The position numbers were made by a program, and so were the translations under genes. From positions 73,683,001 through 73,747,000 of the forward strand of contig JAIOJX010000028.1 in NCBI GenBank assembly GCA_022376925.1: a stretch of DNA of 64,000 nt, written 5' to 3'. The DNA comes from Tragulus kanchil. Taxonomy: Eukaryota > Chordata > Mammalia > Artiodactyla > Tragulidae. The notes under the pieces are model-generated. The model was not told the DNA's origin. It was given only the letters and a program-made list of their open reading frames with translations, and made no database searches. Shown here one piece after another: positions 1 through 11,826 of this stretch; the stretch's first letter is position 1, and each line of letters opens with the position of its first letter.

Positions 1-1454
1 ATCAGTTAAAAATCTCTATTTTTCTTCACTTTACATATTGTCTTCCAATATGCCCACCAGTCTAACAAAAGAAAGAGACACATTCTAAAAGGTACACATT
101 GGTGATGTATTAAGCTATGGCCTTCTGTCCTTTTTTGGTGGAGTGAGAATTTAAAGGAAAAGGGGGCCAAAATGGGAAACAGTGATGATAAATGCAATAA
201 AGAAATAGGAAGCACTAACTTAAGAAGAACATGTGCATAGATTGTTTTCATATATTTACTGGAAAGGACCATTTCCTGATGACTCTGCATATATATGGCA
301 GAGGCACTACTTCACATGTATAGATGCTGAAATTAAATTTAATCCTAAGTGATCGAGACAAAAAAACTCTTTCACCTAACTCAAACCACATAAAGGACTT
401 TCAGAAACATTTGAGCATTCCTGGGCTCCGTTCCCTCCTCATATCCTACTAGCCAGACAAGGAAGTACTGCTTTCCCTACATGAAATCTCTTCGGTTGGA
501 CAATTAGTTCCACGTCTTGGGATCTCATTTCCTAAGATCCTGCCAGTGACCTTCTCTTAAAAACCATTAATTCTTGTGAGATTCTGGCCAGGTGAAGTTT
601 GGTCTGGCTCCAGGACAAGGGTGATCCTGGGCAGTCCTATGAAGCCTAAAGCAGTATTACACATTGCCTTGGAGTCCGAACATTTTTGGCCCTCCAGTGA
701 CTGGCTCATGAAGGTAAAATGACTGGACGAAGCATTGCTGTGTAAGTCATAACTCTATAATCACAGTTGTATGTGTCTGTGTGTTTTAAAAAGTATTTGA
801 CTTTGGGGTGGCAGGCAGCAGTGGTAAGCCCTTTCAGAGAGATTTTGTGACCCTTGCCAGGGTTATTTATATTTGATGAAATGGTTCCTTGAGCTCAGCT
901 AAATGAATGGTTCCCCACCAATTCACCCCAGCCCCATCTAAAATCAAATCAAACCATAACACCTATGTCTCTGCCCTTTTTCCCTGAACAGTTGGAGTTT
1001 TATGTGGTTACCTTGGAACTCGTCTGGCCTTTCCTTAGAACAGATGAGCACTGATTGAGTGAGGCTGGTACTTTGTTCCAGAGAAAGAAAAGGTCAAGAA
1101 AATCAGAAGCATTTTCTTTTGACTATCATTTAAAAAATCTCTATTTTTCTTCACTTTACATATTGTCTTCCAATATGCCCACCAGTCTAACAAAAGAAAG
1201 AGACACATTCTAAAAGGTACACATTGGTGATGTATTAAGCTATGGCCTTCTGTCCTTTTTTGGTGGAGTGAGAATTTAAAGGAAAAGGGGGCCAAAATGG
1301 GAAACAGTGATGATAAATGCAATAAAGAAATAGGAAGCACTAACTTAAGAAGAACATGTGCATAGATTGTTTTCATATATTTACTGGAAAGGACCATTTC
1401 CTGATGACTCTGCATATATATGGCAGAGGCACTACTTCACATGTATAGATGCTG
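1..1454. repeat. Duplication block 1 (period 1125, left copy cut by window edge)
   Basis: Bases about 5-329 recur at about 1130-1454 at a constant offset of 1125. The simplest reading is a tandem pair whose first copy starts left of the window and ends at 329, with the second copy running 330-1454. That makes 330-1129 look unique only because its partner lies outside the window. The copies differ near the window edge by a G/T change and an A-run length. Interpreted as an unmerged assembly overlap. Confidence 0.75.
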
Positions 1455-2125
1455 TTTCATTTACTCGATTGGTCAGAGCACTCTTCACTCTAGAGAGGCA
1501 CTGGAGAACTGGGCCAGTTCTTGTTCTCCCTGGAGATTTAGATTCTTTGAGGTAGAAATTTTCCAAATCCATCTCAGTCAACCCTGGCCTTACTGTGGAG
1601 TAGGCTGGTCTCCTGAGTATTCTCTGAGCAGTACTGGTCCTGAGTGGTGCTCTGGGACTTCCGTGGAATGAAGCTCATGCCTGTGGAGGGCTCCAGGATT
1701 CTAGGGGCCTCAGTAGTCCAGCACTATGCTGTTATCCTCACCATTTCTCTTTGTTTTCAGTCTCAGTCCAGGCAAGGATTCTGAGGAAGCCCATGTATGT
1801 CTTGCTGAAACACTTGCTTATTTACTCTGTGAGAAATGATTACTATCACTACTACTGCTGCTTGCTAATGTCATCTATTCCATACCAATTTTTAATAAAT
1901 GTGAATAATCTTCACATCCAAAATCAATGTTCTCATCTGTTCTAACACATTTGAAATGTGAAGCTGTAATAAAATAGGTAAGTTGTCAAAGGTGTTAACT
2001 AGCTGGCAAGAAGTAGTTTCAAAATTGAGCCCTGGTTTTTTCTTGCTAAACTTGGCATTCGTGTTTTTTAAAATCTAAAGTCTTAGGTTATTTGACAAGT
2101 GAACTATTATCCACTAAGTTTGTTC
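1455..2125. other. Unassigned sequence
   Basis: No coding region or repeat I can name. The longest open frame here (1751-1945) is short and has no recognisable motif. Confidence 0.5.
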
Positions 2126-2201
2126 AACACATTATTGACCAGAGATGTATTACCACCACAGGTATTAGCTTCTGCAACAATCTCCTGGTCAATAATGTGT
2201 T
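2126..2201. other. 76-nt hairpin-forming inverted repeat
   Basis: The 17-nt arm aacacattattgaccag at 2126-2142 is matched perfectly by its reverse complement at 2185-2201. The stem can continue inward through a one-base bulge and four more pairs. The size suits either a pre-miRNA-like hairpin or the remnant of a small terminal-inverted-repeat transposon. Only the inverted repeat is seen; the function is unknown. Confidence 0.6.
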
Positions 2202-2202
2202 A

Positions 2203-2517
2203 ATTATAACTCACTTAGAATTTAAATTTTTATCCTTTTTATAACTTGAAATGTCTTAAATAAAGATACCTTTTATATATGGCCCATAACAATTCAACTT
2301 AAATAGTTTTTGAGTGCCAAGGATATGGCCAAGTTGCTTTAACATTGGTGTTGGAGAGATGAGTCAAGCAAATTTGGTTTCTGATCTTATGGTGTTAGAT
2401 TAATCATGTCTGTCTCCGAATGAGGGAAGACATGAAATAAACACTTTCTTAAAAAATATCAATGCACAGGTGATGATAAATTCAATGAAATAAATGAAGC
2501 AAACTAAGTAGACTGTT
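2203..2517. other. Unassigned AT-rich sequence
   Basis: AT-rich, no nameable repeat, no coding signal. Confidence 0.5.
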
Positions 2518-2902
2518 GAAGGCTGAGCGCCAAAGAATTGATGCTTTCAAATTGTAATGCTGGAGACTCTTGAGAGTCCCTTTGAATGAAAGGAGATCAA
2601 AGCACTCAGCCCTAAGGAAATCAACTCTGAATATTCATTGAAAGGACTGATGCTGCAGCTCCAAGACATTGGCCACCTAATGTGAAGAACTGATTCATTG
2701 GAAAAAGACCCTGACACTGGGAAATGTTGAGGGCAGGAGGAGAATGGGGTGACAGAAGATGAGAGGGTTAGATGGCATCACCAACTCAATGTACACAGGT
2801 TTGAGCAAACTGGGAGATAGTGAAGGAGAGGGAAACTTGGCATGCTGCAGTCCATAGAGTCACAAAGAGTCGGACATGACTTAGTGACTGAACAGCAACA
2901 AC
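2518..2902 (+). mobile_element. BovB LINE 3' fragment
   Basis: The segment matches the 3' part of the BovB (RTE-type) LINE. It has the ttgagggcaggaggagaa block, a run resembling the end of the reverse-transcriptase ORF (ATGGCATCACCAACTCAATG-like), and the terminal tract ending in tgactgaacagcaacaac. It is 5' truncated, diverged and non-coding. BovB is abundant in ruminants (and reached squamates by horizontal transfer), so this supports a ruminant source. The ORF at 2778-2975 on the minus strand is an antisense shadow. Confidence 0.9.
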
Positions 2903-3569
2903 AGAAGGATAAACAGAAATAAACAGTTCTTCCTATTTTATATTCTAGAATCTGTCTGCACTCTAATGAAGACATTCTGGTGAAGTGCCTTTTGAAATAT
3001 GGGAATCAGTCATGAGACTTTAAAGAAGGACTTCTTTTGTCTCCCAAGAATGAACATATATCTCACATAGTGTGTGACATACATAGCTGGAGACTTTGAT
3101 TATCCAAATTGTAGTAATCACAATACTCCTCTGGTAACCTTGGAAAATGTTATGACAAGGCACACACAAAAAAGAGTTTGGTGCTTATGTCCCAAACCTA
3201 TGCATGATATTTCCTTCTTTATTTTTTCTCTACAAAATATTAGGTACTATTCCTGAATGATTATGCCACTTAAAATTAGGTAGAAGCCAATTAACGTTGA
3301 AACACAGAAAGAAAAAAGATAAAATTCAAATCTTTAAGAGGAAACAGAATGCATTCAGGAAACAGAATGGACAGAAACACACAGTTTTCCTTAAAAATAA
3401 AATGAGAAGTGTGTTTTGAATCTTCACCTTGCTTTTGAATAAGCCCAGATTTCTTTCTTCTGGTATATGAAACTAGACAAAAGAACAACAAAAGAGGAGA
3501 GGGGTGTAAGAGAGGAAAAGACTATGCAGCAACAAACCAAGCAAATTTATAGATGTACAATATGGCCAG
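2903..3569. other. Unassigned sequence
   Basis: Short open frames on both strands (3074-3256 plus, 3291-3491 minus) show no motif or codon signal. No repeat family recognised. Confidence 0.45.
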
Positions 3570-4245
3570 TATTTAGAGTTTTTTTTTTTTTTTTAAGATT
3601 TATTTATTTAGGGGCTTCCCCTGGTGGTCCAGTGGGTAAGGACACCGCCTTGCAGTGCAAGGGGCGCCGGTTCGATCCCTGGCCTGGGAAAATCCCACGT
3701 GCCGCGGAGCGGCTGGACTGATGTGTCCAACTACCGAGCCGGAGCTCTGGAGCGCATGCGCCCAGAGCCGGTGCTCTGCAACAACGGACACCACTGCGAT
3801 GGGAGGCCCACCGGAGCCAAAGAACAAAGACGGATGAAAATGGAGAAATGAAAGACTAATAGAAGTGTCCCGCCCGCTCCCCTCCCTCCCCAACCCGACC
3901 CCCACCCCCCCCCAAAAAAAAAATTTATTTATTTATTTTGGGAGGGGTCAGGTTGGGGAGGGAGGGGAGCAGGTGGGCCACTTCTATTGGTCTTTCATTT
4001 CTCCATTTTCATCCGTCTTTGTTCTTTGGCTCCTGTGGGCCTCCCATCGCGATGGCATTTGTCGTTGCAGAGCACCGGCTCTGGGCGCATGCGCTCCAGA
4101 GCTCCGGCTTGGTAATTGGACACATCGGTCCAGCCGCTCCGCGGCACGTGGGATCTTCCCAGGCCAGGGATCGAACTGGCGCCCCTTGCACTGCAAGGCG
4201 CTGTCCTTACCCACTGGACCACCAGGGAAAGCCCTATTTAGAGTT
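3570..4245 (-). mobile_element. tRNA-headed SINE (minus), split by a younger SINE
   Basis: A minus-strand SINE whose A-rich tail reads as the T run at 3581-3610 and whose body and head lie at 3936-4234. The head, read from 4234 backwards, has the ruminant cttccctggtggtccagtgg start and a GGTTCGATCC-type B box. An 11-bp target-site duplication, tatttagagtt, flanks the whole compound at 3570-3580 and 4235-4245. The tail was later hit by a plus-strand copy of the same family at 3611-3922, so the two bodies form a large inverted repeat. The body keeps several CpGs, which suggests a fairly young insertion. Confidence 0.88.
3611..3922 (+). mobile_element. tRNA-headed SINE (plus), nested in the older copy's tail
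   Basis: Complete element with an A-box-like tggtccagtgg and B-box-like ggttcgatccc, the family body with the gcgcatgcgc palindrome (3752-3761), the aatagaagtg block, a C-rich 3' end (about 3870-3913) and a short A run. A 13-bp target-site duplication, atttatttattta, lies at 3598-3610 and 3923-3935, inside the tail of the older minus copy. This proves insertion order. The plus and minus ORFs across this region are SINE shadows. Confidence 0.9.
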
Positions 4246-4250
4246 ATTTA

Positions 4251-4528
4251 CATGGTGGTGGCACAGTTGGTAAAGAATCCTCCTACCAATGAAGGACACA
4301 CAAGAGACACAGGCTCGATCCCTGTATTGGCAAGATTTTCTGGAGTAGGAAATGGCAACTCGTTCCAGTATTCTTGCCTGGAAAATCCCATAGACAGAGG
4401 AGCCTGGTAGGCTACAGTTTATGGGGCTGCAAAGAATCCCACGACTGAGTTCATGTCTGCACGTGTACAGGCTGGCAGGCAGGTAGGCAGGCAGGCAGGT
4501 GCGCACACATGCACACACATACACACAC
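4251..4528 (+). mobile_element. Bov-tA SINE followed by GGCA/CA simple repeat
   Basis: Degenerate Bov-tA. The tRNA-like part (ggtaaagaatcc, then gctcgatccctg) is followed by the BovB-like tail (ggaaatggcaactcgttcca, cagaggagcctgg, cacgactgag) up to about 4465. A short tandem array of ggca/ggta units and a CA-rich stretch (about 4470-4528) follow it. Confidence 0.85.
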
Positions 4529-5208
4529 GATATCTACCTTAGACTCAAAACACCAAGGAGATAAGGTGAAATAGGTAAGTCAAATTATTCTCAAGCTGTT
4601 TCTTTTTCTTTCTTGTCTGAAAGAAGGAAGTACATGATGAAACTGTTACTAAATTTTTAAATTCTCAAGGGTCCTTTTTGCCTATTTTCTATACAGGAAA
4701 CTATGGAGTCAGCCGTGAACAGCACCACCAGAGTGGGCTTCACTAGCATTCAGTGCTTGCCCTTGCTTAATAAGAATGACCATGGAGTTAGGCAAAATAC
4801 TTGTTATGTTTTTTAAAATTAAAAACAGGCATTCCAGAGCACCCAGTTGTAACATTTCTTGCAAAGCAACCAGAATATTTCAGGTAGAGGTCCAGGCCAA
4901 ATACTGGAGCAGCTCTGCACATGTCTAATTCCAAAGGTTTTTCAATAGTTCTGAAATATAGTAACAGTACCCCAAATCCCAGATTAGGGCATAGTAAGTA
5001 TATTTATTTTCAGGGTCAGTCCTAGGGAAAGAGGGAAATTTATTTTTGCTACCAATGAAATTTATTTTTGCTACCTTCTTTCTCTTCTAACTTTAGGTCA
5101 AATTCCTTACTTTTCTTGCCTGTGTCCAGCACCTTTCCACAGCTTAGCTTTTTAAACGTACACAAACACATCCCTAGATATTCTCCTACACTATTCTTTC
5201 CTTACATC

Positions 5209-5345
5209 CTTCATTCATTTATTCACTCAGTCATTTGACAAATATTTCTTCAGAGCTTACCACGTGCTTAGCAAGGTACCAGGCACTGGGTATAAAGTGT
5301 GAAACAAGACATGCTTCTGTGTTTGTGGATACGAACAGGAGGAAC
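5209..5345 (-). repeat. Old L2/MIR-type fragment (second copy at 6336-6472)
   Basis: The stretch with ttcattcatttattcactc, gacaaatatttcttcagagc and ccaggcactgggtat resembles a common ancient mammal-wide repeat end of the L2/MIR class. The exact family cannot be fixed by eye. It appears twice only because it lies in duplication block 2. Confidence 0.5.
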
Positions 5346-5367
5346 CAAGGATAAAAGTCAATAATAA

Positions 5368-5607
5368 GGGCCTCCCTGGTGGTCCAGTGGGTAAAGAGTC
5401 TGCCTTGCAGTGCAAAGGGCACTGGTTTGATCCCTGTCCTGAGAAGATCCCACGTGCCGCAGAGCAGCTGGACTCGTGTGTCCAATTACAAGCCAGCGCT
5501 CTGGAGTGCATGCTCTGGAGATGGTTCTCTGCAGCGAGAGAGGCCACTACAATGGGTGGACCACATAGGCCAAAGGATAAAAATAGATGAAAATAAATAA
5601 ATAGAAT
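5368..5607 (+). mobile_element. tRNA-headed SINE, older short form (second copy at 6495-6734)
   Basis: The head cctccctggtggtccagtgg, a B-box-like region and the family body are present, ending in an A-rich tail of gatgaaaataaa units. It lacks the C-rich 3' extension of the younger copies and has lost many CpGs. The repeat at 6495 is the assembly duplicate, not a second insertion. Overlapping ORFs on both strands are SINE shadows. Confidence 0.88.
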
Positions 5608-6954
5608 AGAATAAAGATGGATGAAAATAAACAAAAAACCAATAAAAAAGGCCAAAATTTAAAAAAGAAATAAAAAGATAATGCGTAAAAAAAAAAAAAA
5701 AAGCAAGAATAAAAAGGAAAACTATTGGAGAGTGATAAGTGATATTAAGAGAATTACGCAGGGTTATATGTTACTAAGTGACTGAGTGGCTCCATTAAAA
5801 TATACCTTCCTGTACTAGATTCTCTCAGAACTTTACTCTTTGTTCTCCAAAATAGCAAATAATTTGAAAAATTAATCCATGTTGCTCTGTCTAAAGCTTC
5901 CTTTCTTTTTCCCCTCTTAATTTCTAGAGAATCAAGATTTGCAATGCAGAGATAAGCCATCCAGAGCACCCAGTTGTAACATTTCTTGCAAAGCAACCAG
6001 AATATTTCAGGTAGAGGTCCAGGCCAAATACTGGAGCAGCTCTGCACATGTCTAATTCCAAAGGTTTTTCAATAGTTCTGAAATATAGTAACAGTACCCC
6101 AAATCCCAGATTAGGGCATAGTAAGTATATTTATTTTCAGGGTCAGTCCTAGGGAAAGAGGGAAATTTATTTTTGCTACCAATGAAATTTATTTTTGCTA
6201 CCTTCTTTCTCTTCTAACTTTAGGTCAAATTCCTTACTTTTCTTGCCTGTGTCCAGCACCTTTCCACAGCTTAGCTTTTTAAACGTACACAAACACATCC
6301 CTAGATATTCTCCTACACTATTCTTTCCTTACATCCTTCATTCATTTATTCACTCAGTCATTTGACAAATATTTCTTCAGAGCTTACCACGTGCTTAGCA
6401 AGGTACCAGGCACTGGGTATAAAGTGTGAAACAAGACATGCTTCTGTGTTTGTGGATACGAACAGGAGGAACCAAGGATAAAAGTCAATAATAAGGGCCT
6501 CCCTGGTGGTCCAGTGGGTAAAGAGTCTGCCTTGCAGTGCAAAGGGCACTGGTTTGATCCCTGTCCTGAGAAGATCCCACGTGCCGCAGAGCAGCTGGAC
6601 TCGTGTGTCCAATTACAAGCCAGCGCTCTGGAGTGCATGCTCTGGAGATGGTTCTCTGCAGCGAGAGAGGCCACTACAATGGGTGGACCACATAGGCCAA
6701 AGGATAAAAATAGATGAAAATAAATAAATAGAATAGAATAAAGATGGATGAAAATAAACAAAAAACCAATAAAAAAGGCCAAAATTTAAAAAAGAAATAA
6801 AAAGATAATGCGTAAAAAAAAAAAAAAAAGCAAGAATAAAAAGGAAAACTATTGGAGAGTGATAAGTGATATTAAGAGAATTACGCAGGGTTATATGTTA
6901 CTAAGTGACTGAGTGGCTCCATTAAAATATACCTTCCTGTACTAGATTCTCTCA

Positions 6955-9122
6955 GAACTTTACTCTTTGTTCTCCAAAATAGCAAATAATTTGAAAAATT
7001 AATCCATGTTGCTCTGTCTAAAGCTTCCTTTCTTTTTCCCCTCTTAATTTCTAGAGAATCAAGATTTGCAATGCAGAGATAATGCCATCACCTACACATA
7101 TGACTCACAGCAGACGTTTCCAGTTCCAAAGCAATCGGGTGAGATATTTGGGAATAGACAATGGTTTATCACCTATGCTGTCCCAGAGTTTGGCTCTGCT
7201 TGGCTCTTCTTTCTTTATTTTATAGATTTCTCAATCTAAATCTGTCTCCCAGGCTCCTGGTGTTTTGGGGTTTTTCCACGGTGTTCACAGGAAAGGAAAG
7301 GAAAGGACTTCTAACCACTCCCCACTGAGTTGTTTCTCCCTTGTCTTTTTGGTCCTGTCTCCATTCAGTCTTGTTTCCCCTTTCTAGCCATGTCATTCTA
7401 CCCCACCATGGACCAGATTGTCTTAATTTTACCTCTGTAAAGGTCATCTCATTCTGTACACAGAATTTTTTATTTTCTTTTTTTTTTTTACTGGAGAGTG
7501 ACAAGTTGTCTAGCATTTCAAGGAATGAAGCCTAAAAAAGACATTTTTGTGTGTGTCTTAAAAATTCCTTTTGGCTCCATGCAACTTTGGGTTGCCACCT
7601 TTCCAAAGAAAATGAAAGGCCTAGATCATTAGTTTACAAACTTTATGACTCTCTGAAATTCTTATGGGCTGTTTTTCATGCCTTAGACTCCAAACTCCCA
7701 TTGCAGGATTGGGGCAGTGCTGGCTGCTGGTGGAGCAGACACAAAACAAACATATCTCAAACAGTCATGTTATTCTTTCAAAGAACCTTTAGTGATATTG
7801 TCAGTCTGAAGAGAAAGACAGGAAGGAAGACTAGATCTCTATCCTTCAAACACTCAAGGCCCCAAACCAAAGACAACCCCAGGATGGTGGAGAAAAGAGA
7901 CAAGCTGACTAGCAAAGTGATCTACAGATGAAGTGGACAGAAGTGAGCACAGATGGTAATGCACAGAGTAAGTCTACATGCCAACTGTCTCAGACAGCAT
8001 CTTAAGGTACTGTGAAACCATACAAGTGAGGGCCAAAATATACCTTCTGACAGACTAACTTTACTCTTTGTTCTCCAAAATAGCAAATAATTTGAAAAAT
8101 TAATCCATGTTGCTCTGTCTAAAGCTTCCTTTCTTTTTCCCCTCTTAATTTCTAGAGAATCAAGATTTGCAATGCAGAGATAATGCCATCACCTACACAT
8201 ATGACTCACAGCAGACGTTTCCAGTTCCAAAGCAATCGGGTGAGATATTTGGGAATAGACAATGGTTTATCACCTATGCTGTCCCAGAGTTTGGCTCTGC
8301 TTGGCTCTTCTTTCTTTATTTTATAGATTTCTCAATCTAAATCTGTCTCCCAGGCTCCTGGTGTTTTGGGGTTTTTCCACGGTGTTCACAGGAAAGGAAA
8401 GGAAAGGACTTCTAACCACTCCCCACTGAGTTGTTTCTCCCTTGTCTTTTTGGTCCTGTCTCCATTCAGTCTTGTTTCCCCTTTCTAGCCATGTCATTCT
8501 ACCCCACCATGGACCAGATTGTCTTAATTTTACCTCTGTAAAGGTCATCTCATTCTGTACACAGAATTTTTTATTTTCTTTTTTTTTTTTACTGGAGAGT
8601 GACAAGTTGTCTAGCATTTCAAGGAATGAAGCCTAAAAAAGACATTTTTGTGTGTGTCTTAAAAATTCCTTTTGGCTCCATGCAACTTTGGGTTGCCACC
8701 TTTCCAAAGAAAATGAAAGGCCTAGATCATTAGTTTACAAACTTTATGACTCTCTGAAATTCTTATGGGCTGTTTTTCATGCCTTAGACTCCAAACTCCC
8801 ATTGCAGGATTGGGGCAGTGCTGGCTGCTGGTGGAGCAGACACAAAACAAACATATCTCAAACAGTCATGTTATTCTTTCAAAGAACCTTTAGTGATATT
8901 GTCAGTCTGAAGAGAAAGACAGGAAGGAAGACTAGATCTCTATCCTTCAAACACTCAAGGCCCCAAACCAAAGACAACCCCAGGATGGTGGAGAAAAGAG
9001 ACAAGCTGACTAGCAAAGTGATCTACAGATGAAGTGGACAGAAGTGAGCACAGATGGTAATGCACAGAGTAAGTCTACATGCCAACTGTCTCAGACAGCA
9101 TCTTAAGGTACTGTGAAACCAT
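6955..9122. repeat. Duplication block 3 (period 1101)
   Basis: Copy A 6955-8021 and copy B 8057-9122 match at an offset of 1101. A filler of about 35 bases (8022-8056) is found in neither copy. The first 127 bases of copy A are also the end of block 2, so this stretch occurs three times (5830, 6955 and 8057 onwards). Apart from this overlap the unit has no nameable repeat. The ORFs at 7551-7931 and 8652-9032 are the same unsupported open frame. Confidence 0.93.
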
Positions 9123-11507
9123 GCCTCCAAACCCAGAGAGTGGTTCTGTAAGTTCCTTTCCTGCCCCCAGGAATACACAACAGTGGTGGAATCTTGATTT
9201 GGAGTATCTTTTCAACTGAACTAAAGAAAATCTGTGGATCCATAGCAGGCTCTGGAAATGATGCAAGCCACTAATACTCTGATAGGTAGCTCACCAGAAT
9301 CTTGCAGTTTAAAGAAATCGTCAAAAAGCCCTATTCTAGATTAACTTTCTATATAGTTTCAAATATCTGAAGCTTGAAAGGATCCTTTGATATCTCTGCT
9401 AATTCCTTTGTTGCACAAATAGAGATAATGAACCAAAATAGGTAGAATATCTGGCTCATGCTTGGATAGTTACTTAAGAACAAGTATGCAATTAGGTGGG
9501 GAATGTGAAAATAATATGAAATCAAATACACACTCTATTAATAGATTGGAGCTTGACTTTTAGAAAGTTACATAATCTCTGTGAACTAAGTTTAGTACAG
9601 ATATAGACAGATATGTACATATCTCTCTTATATATAGGTAGATACATACATTTTTCAAGATTTCCCTTTTATATGTATAAAGGCGAGTCACATATTCATT
9701 AAAGCACTTCATGCTATAATAACTTCTTAAATATTGAAACATATGTGATATGCGATAATTTCTTAGGAAATAAAAGGTTTCAAACTCAGTCTGCCTATTT
9801 TGGATATCCCTCAGAAGATCACATAATTAAAATGTAGGAGGTAAAACAAGTGTAACATCACAACTGCTTAGATAAGCAGTATTAAAAACATGACCACAGA
9901 CCCAAAATGGAATTGTTTATTCTTAGCTCCATGTTAACAAACCAAGACTTATTTACAGCTTTGGATCTTCCAGAAATCTTAACCCAATCAGGCAGAAATT
10001 GCCTGGTTAACACTAGTTAGGTCATCTACCTGATAGACCTCTGCCACCCCCTAAACGAAAGGAACCCCGCAGTAAACAACCTGTTTTTTATGTCTAGTTT
10101 TAACTTCCCTGTTCCTGTTCCTTTTGAACTAAAAAAAAGAAGTCTTCAATTTTGTACAGCTTCTTGGAGTTCCTTTCTATCTTCTATACTGAATGCTGCT
10201 CAATTAGAATTAAGTTTTGGACACATTAAATCAACATGTTTAAAATGCCTTGGTTTACCTTTTAACAGTTTTGCTTATACATCCTATAGCATACCTCATT
10301 ACATTGAAAATGAAACCATGCCTCCAAACCCAGAGAGTGGTTCTGTAAGTTCCTTTCCTGCCCCCAGGAATACACAACAGTGGTGGAATCTTGATTTGGA
10401 GTATCTTTTCAACTGAACTAAAGAAAATCTGTGGATCCATAGCAGGCTCTGGAAATGATGCAAGCCACTAATACTCTGATAGGTAGCTCACCAGAATCTT
10501 GCAGTTTAAAGAAATCGTCAAAAAGCCCTATTCTAGATTAACTTTCTATATAGTTTCAAATATCTGAAGCTTGAAAGGATCCTTTGATATCTCTGCTAAT
10601 TCCTTTGTTGCACAAATAGAGATAATGAACCAAAATAGGTAGAATATCTGGCTCATGCTTGGATAGTTACTTAAGAACAAGTATGCAATTAGGTGGGGAA
10701 TGTGAAAATAATATGAAATCAAATACACACTCTATTAATAGATTGGAGCTTGACTTTTAGAAAGTTACATAATCTCTGTGAACTAAGTTTAGTACAGATA
10801 TAGACAGATATGTACATATCTCTCTTATATATAGGTAGATACATACATTTTTCAAGATTTCCCTTTTATATGTATAAAGGCGAGTCACATATTCATTAAA
10901 GCACTTCATGCTATAATAACTTCTTAAATATTGAAACATATGTGATATGCGATAATTTCTTAGGAAATAAAAGGTTTCAAACTCAGTCTGCCTATTTTGG
11001 ATATCCCTCAGAAGATCACATAATTAAAATGTAGGAGGTAAAACAAGTGTAACATCACAACTGCTTAGATAAGCAGTATTAAAAACATGACCACAGACCC
11101 AAAATGGAATTGTTTATTCTTAGCTCCATGTTAACAAACCAAGACTTATTTACAGCTTTGGATCTTCCAGAAATCTTAACCCAATCAGGCAGAAATTGCC
11201 TGGTTAACACTAGTTAGGTCATCTACCTGATAGACCTCTGCCACCCCCTAAACGAAAGGAACCCCGCAGTAAACAACCTGTTTTTTATGTCTAGTTTTAA
11301 CTTCCCTGTTCCTGTTCCTTTTGAACTAAAAAAAAGAAGTCTTCAATTTTGTACAGCTTCTTGGAGTTCCTTTCTATCTTCTATACTGAATGCTGCTCAA
11401 TTAGAATTAAGTTTTGGACACATTAAATCAACATGTTTAAAATGCCTTGGTTTACCTTTTAACAGTTTTGCTTATACATCCTATAGCATACCTCATTACA
11501 TTGAAAA
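9114..11507. repeat. Duplication block 4 (period 1197, clean junction)
   Basis: Copy A 9114-10310 is followed immediately by copy B 10311-11507, with no filler and no difference that I could see. The junction is ttgaaaa joined to tgaaaccatg. After copy B the sequence continues as ttgaaaataaccag. This is the cleanest of the 21 pairs. Confidence 0.94.
9888..10270 (+). repeat. Possible degenerate LTR (second copy at 11085-11467)
   Basis: The segment has an LTR-like texture: a C-rich stretch (gccaccccctaaacgaaagg), then cttcttggagttcctttc, then tgctgctcaattagaa, which resembles the polyadenylation part of an old endogenous retroviral LTR. No terminal TG/CA pair or target duplication could be fixed. 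Family unassigned. Confidence 0.33.
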
Positions 11508-11826
11508 TAACCAGATGTGCTCATACAGATCCATTATAATTATTTGTTCAAAAATGTTATCTATATTTTATTGAATAGGCTTAAATTTAAATTATTAGCA
11601 AGGTAAATTTTAAAAAGTGAAATATTTTGCTTACTAATAATAAAAAAGTGTTTTACTTTCACTTGATTTTCTGTTGAAAACAAATATTCTTTCTTATTGT
11701 AAAATTTTAGTTGAATGTGTTATACTATAGTGATTCAAAAATCTGGTTTTAGGTTCAGTTTATTTTATATATGGTGCTAATAGCTGGCTTAGTTTTCTTT
11801 CTTTCTTTCTTTTTTTAGTTTTTGAT
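11508..11826. other. Unassigned AT-rich sequence
   Basis: AT-rich with a short TTTC run near 11797-11812. No coding or repeat signal otherwise. Confidence 0.5.

Larger units (their letters stand above)
4834..7081. repeat. Duplication block 2 (period 1127)
   Basis: Copy A 4834-5954 and copy B 5961-7081 match essentially base for base at a constant offset of 1127. They include the old L2/MIR-like piece, one SINE and a long A run. Copy B begins directly where copy A stops, after about six bases. Interpreted as an unmerged assembly overlap. Confidence 0.93.

Noticed and set aside
3611..3690. tRNA-like A and B boxes that could suggest a tRNA gene
   Set aside because: They are followed by a long SINE body and tail and flanked by target duplications. 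No cloverleaf with a proper acceptor stem was visible.
3600..4273. Overlapping ORFs of 60-181 codons on both strands, with recurring similar proteins elsewhere (5257-5655, 22460-22837, 60459-60828, 63588-63962)
   Set aside because: They are translations of the same SINE in different frames. The sameness comes from the repeat, not from a gene family.
7551..7931. 126-codon ORF, present twice (also 8652), as a conserved duplicated gene
   Set aside because: The second copy is the block 3 duplicate, so its conservation is not evidence of selection. No domain or gene signal was seen.
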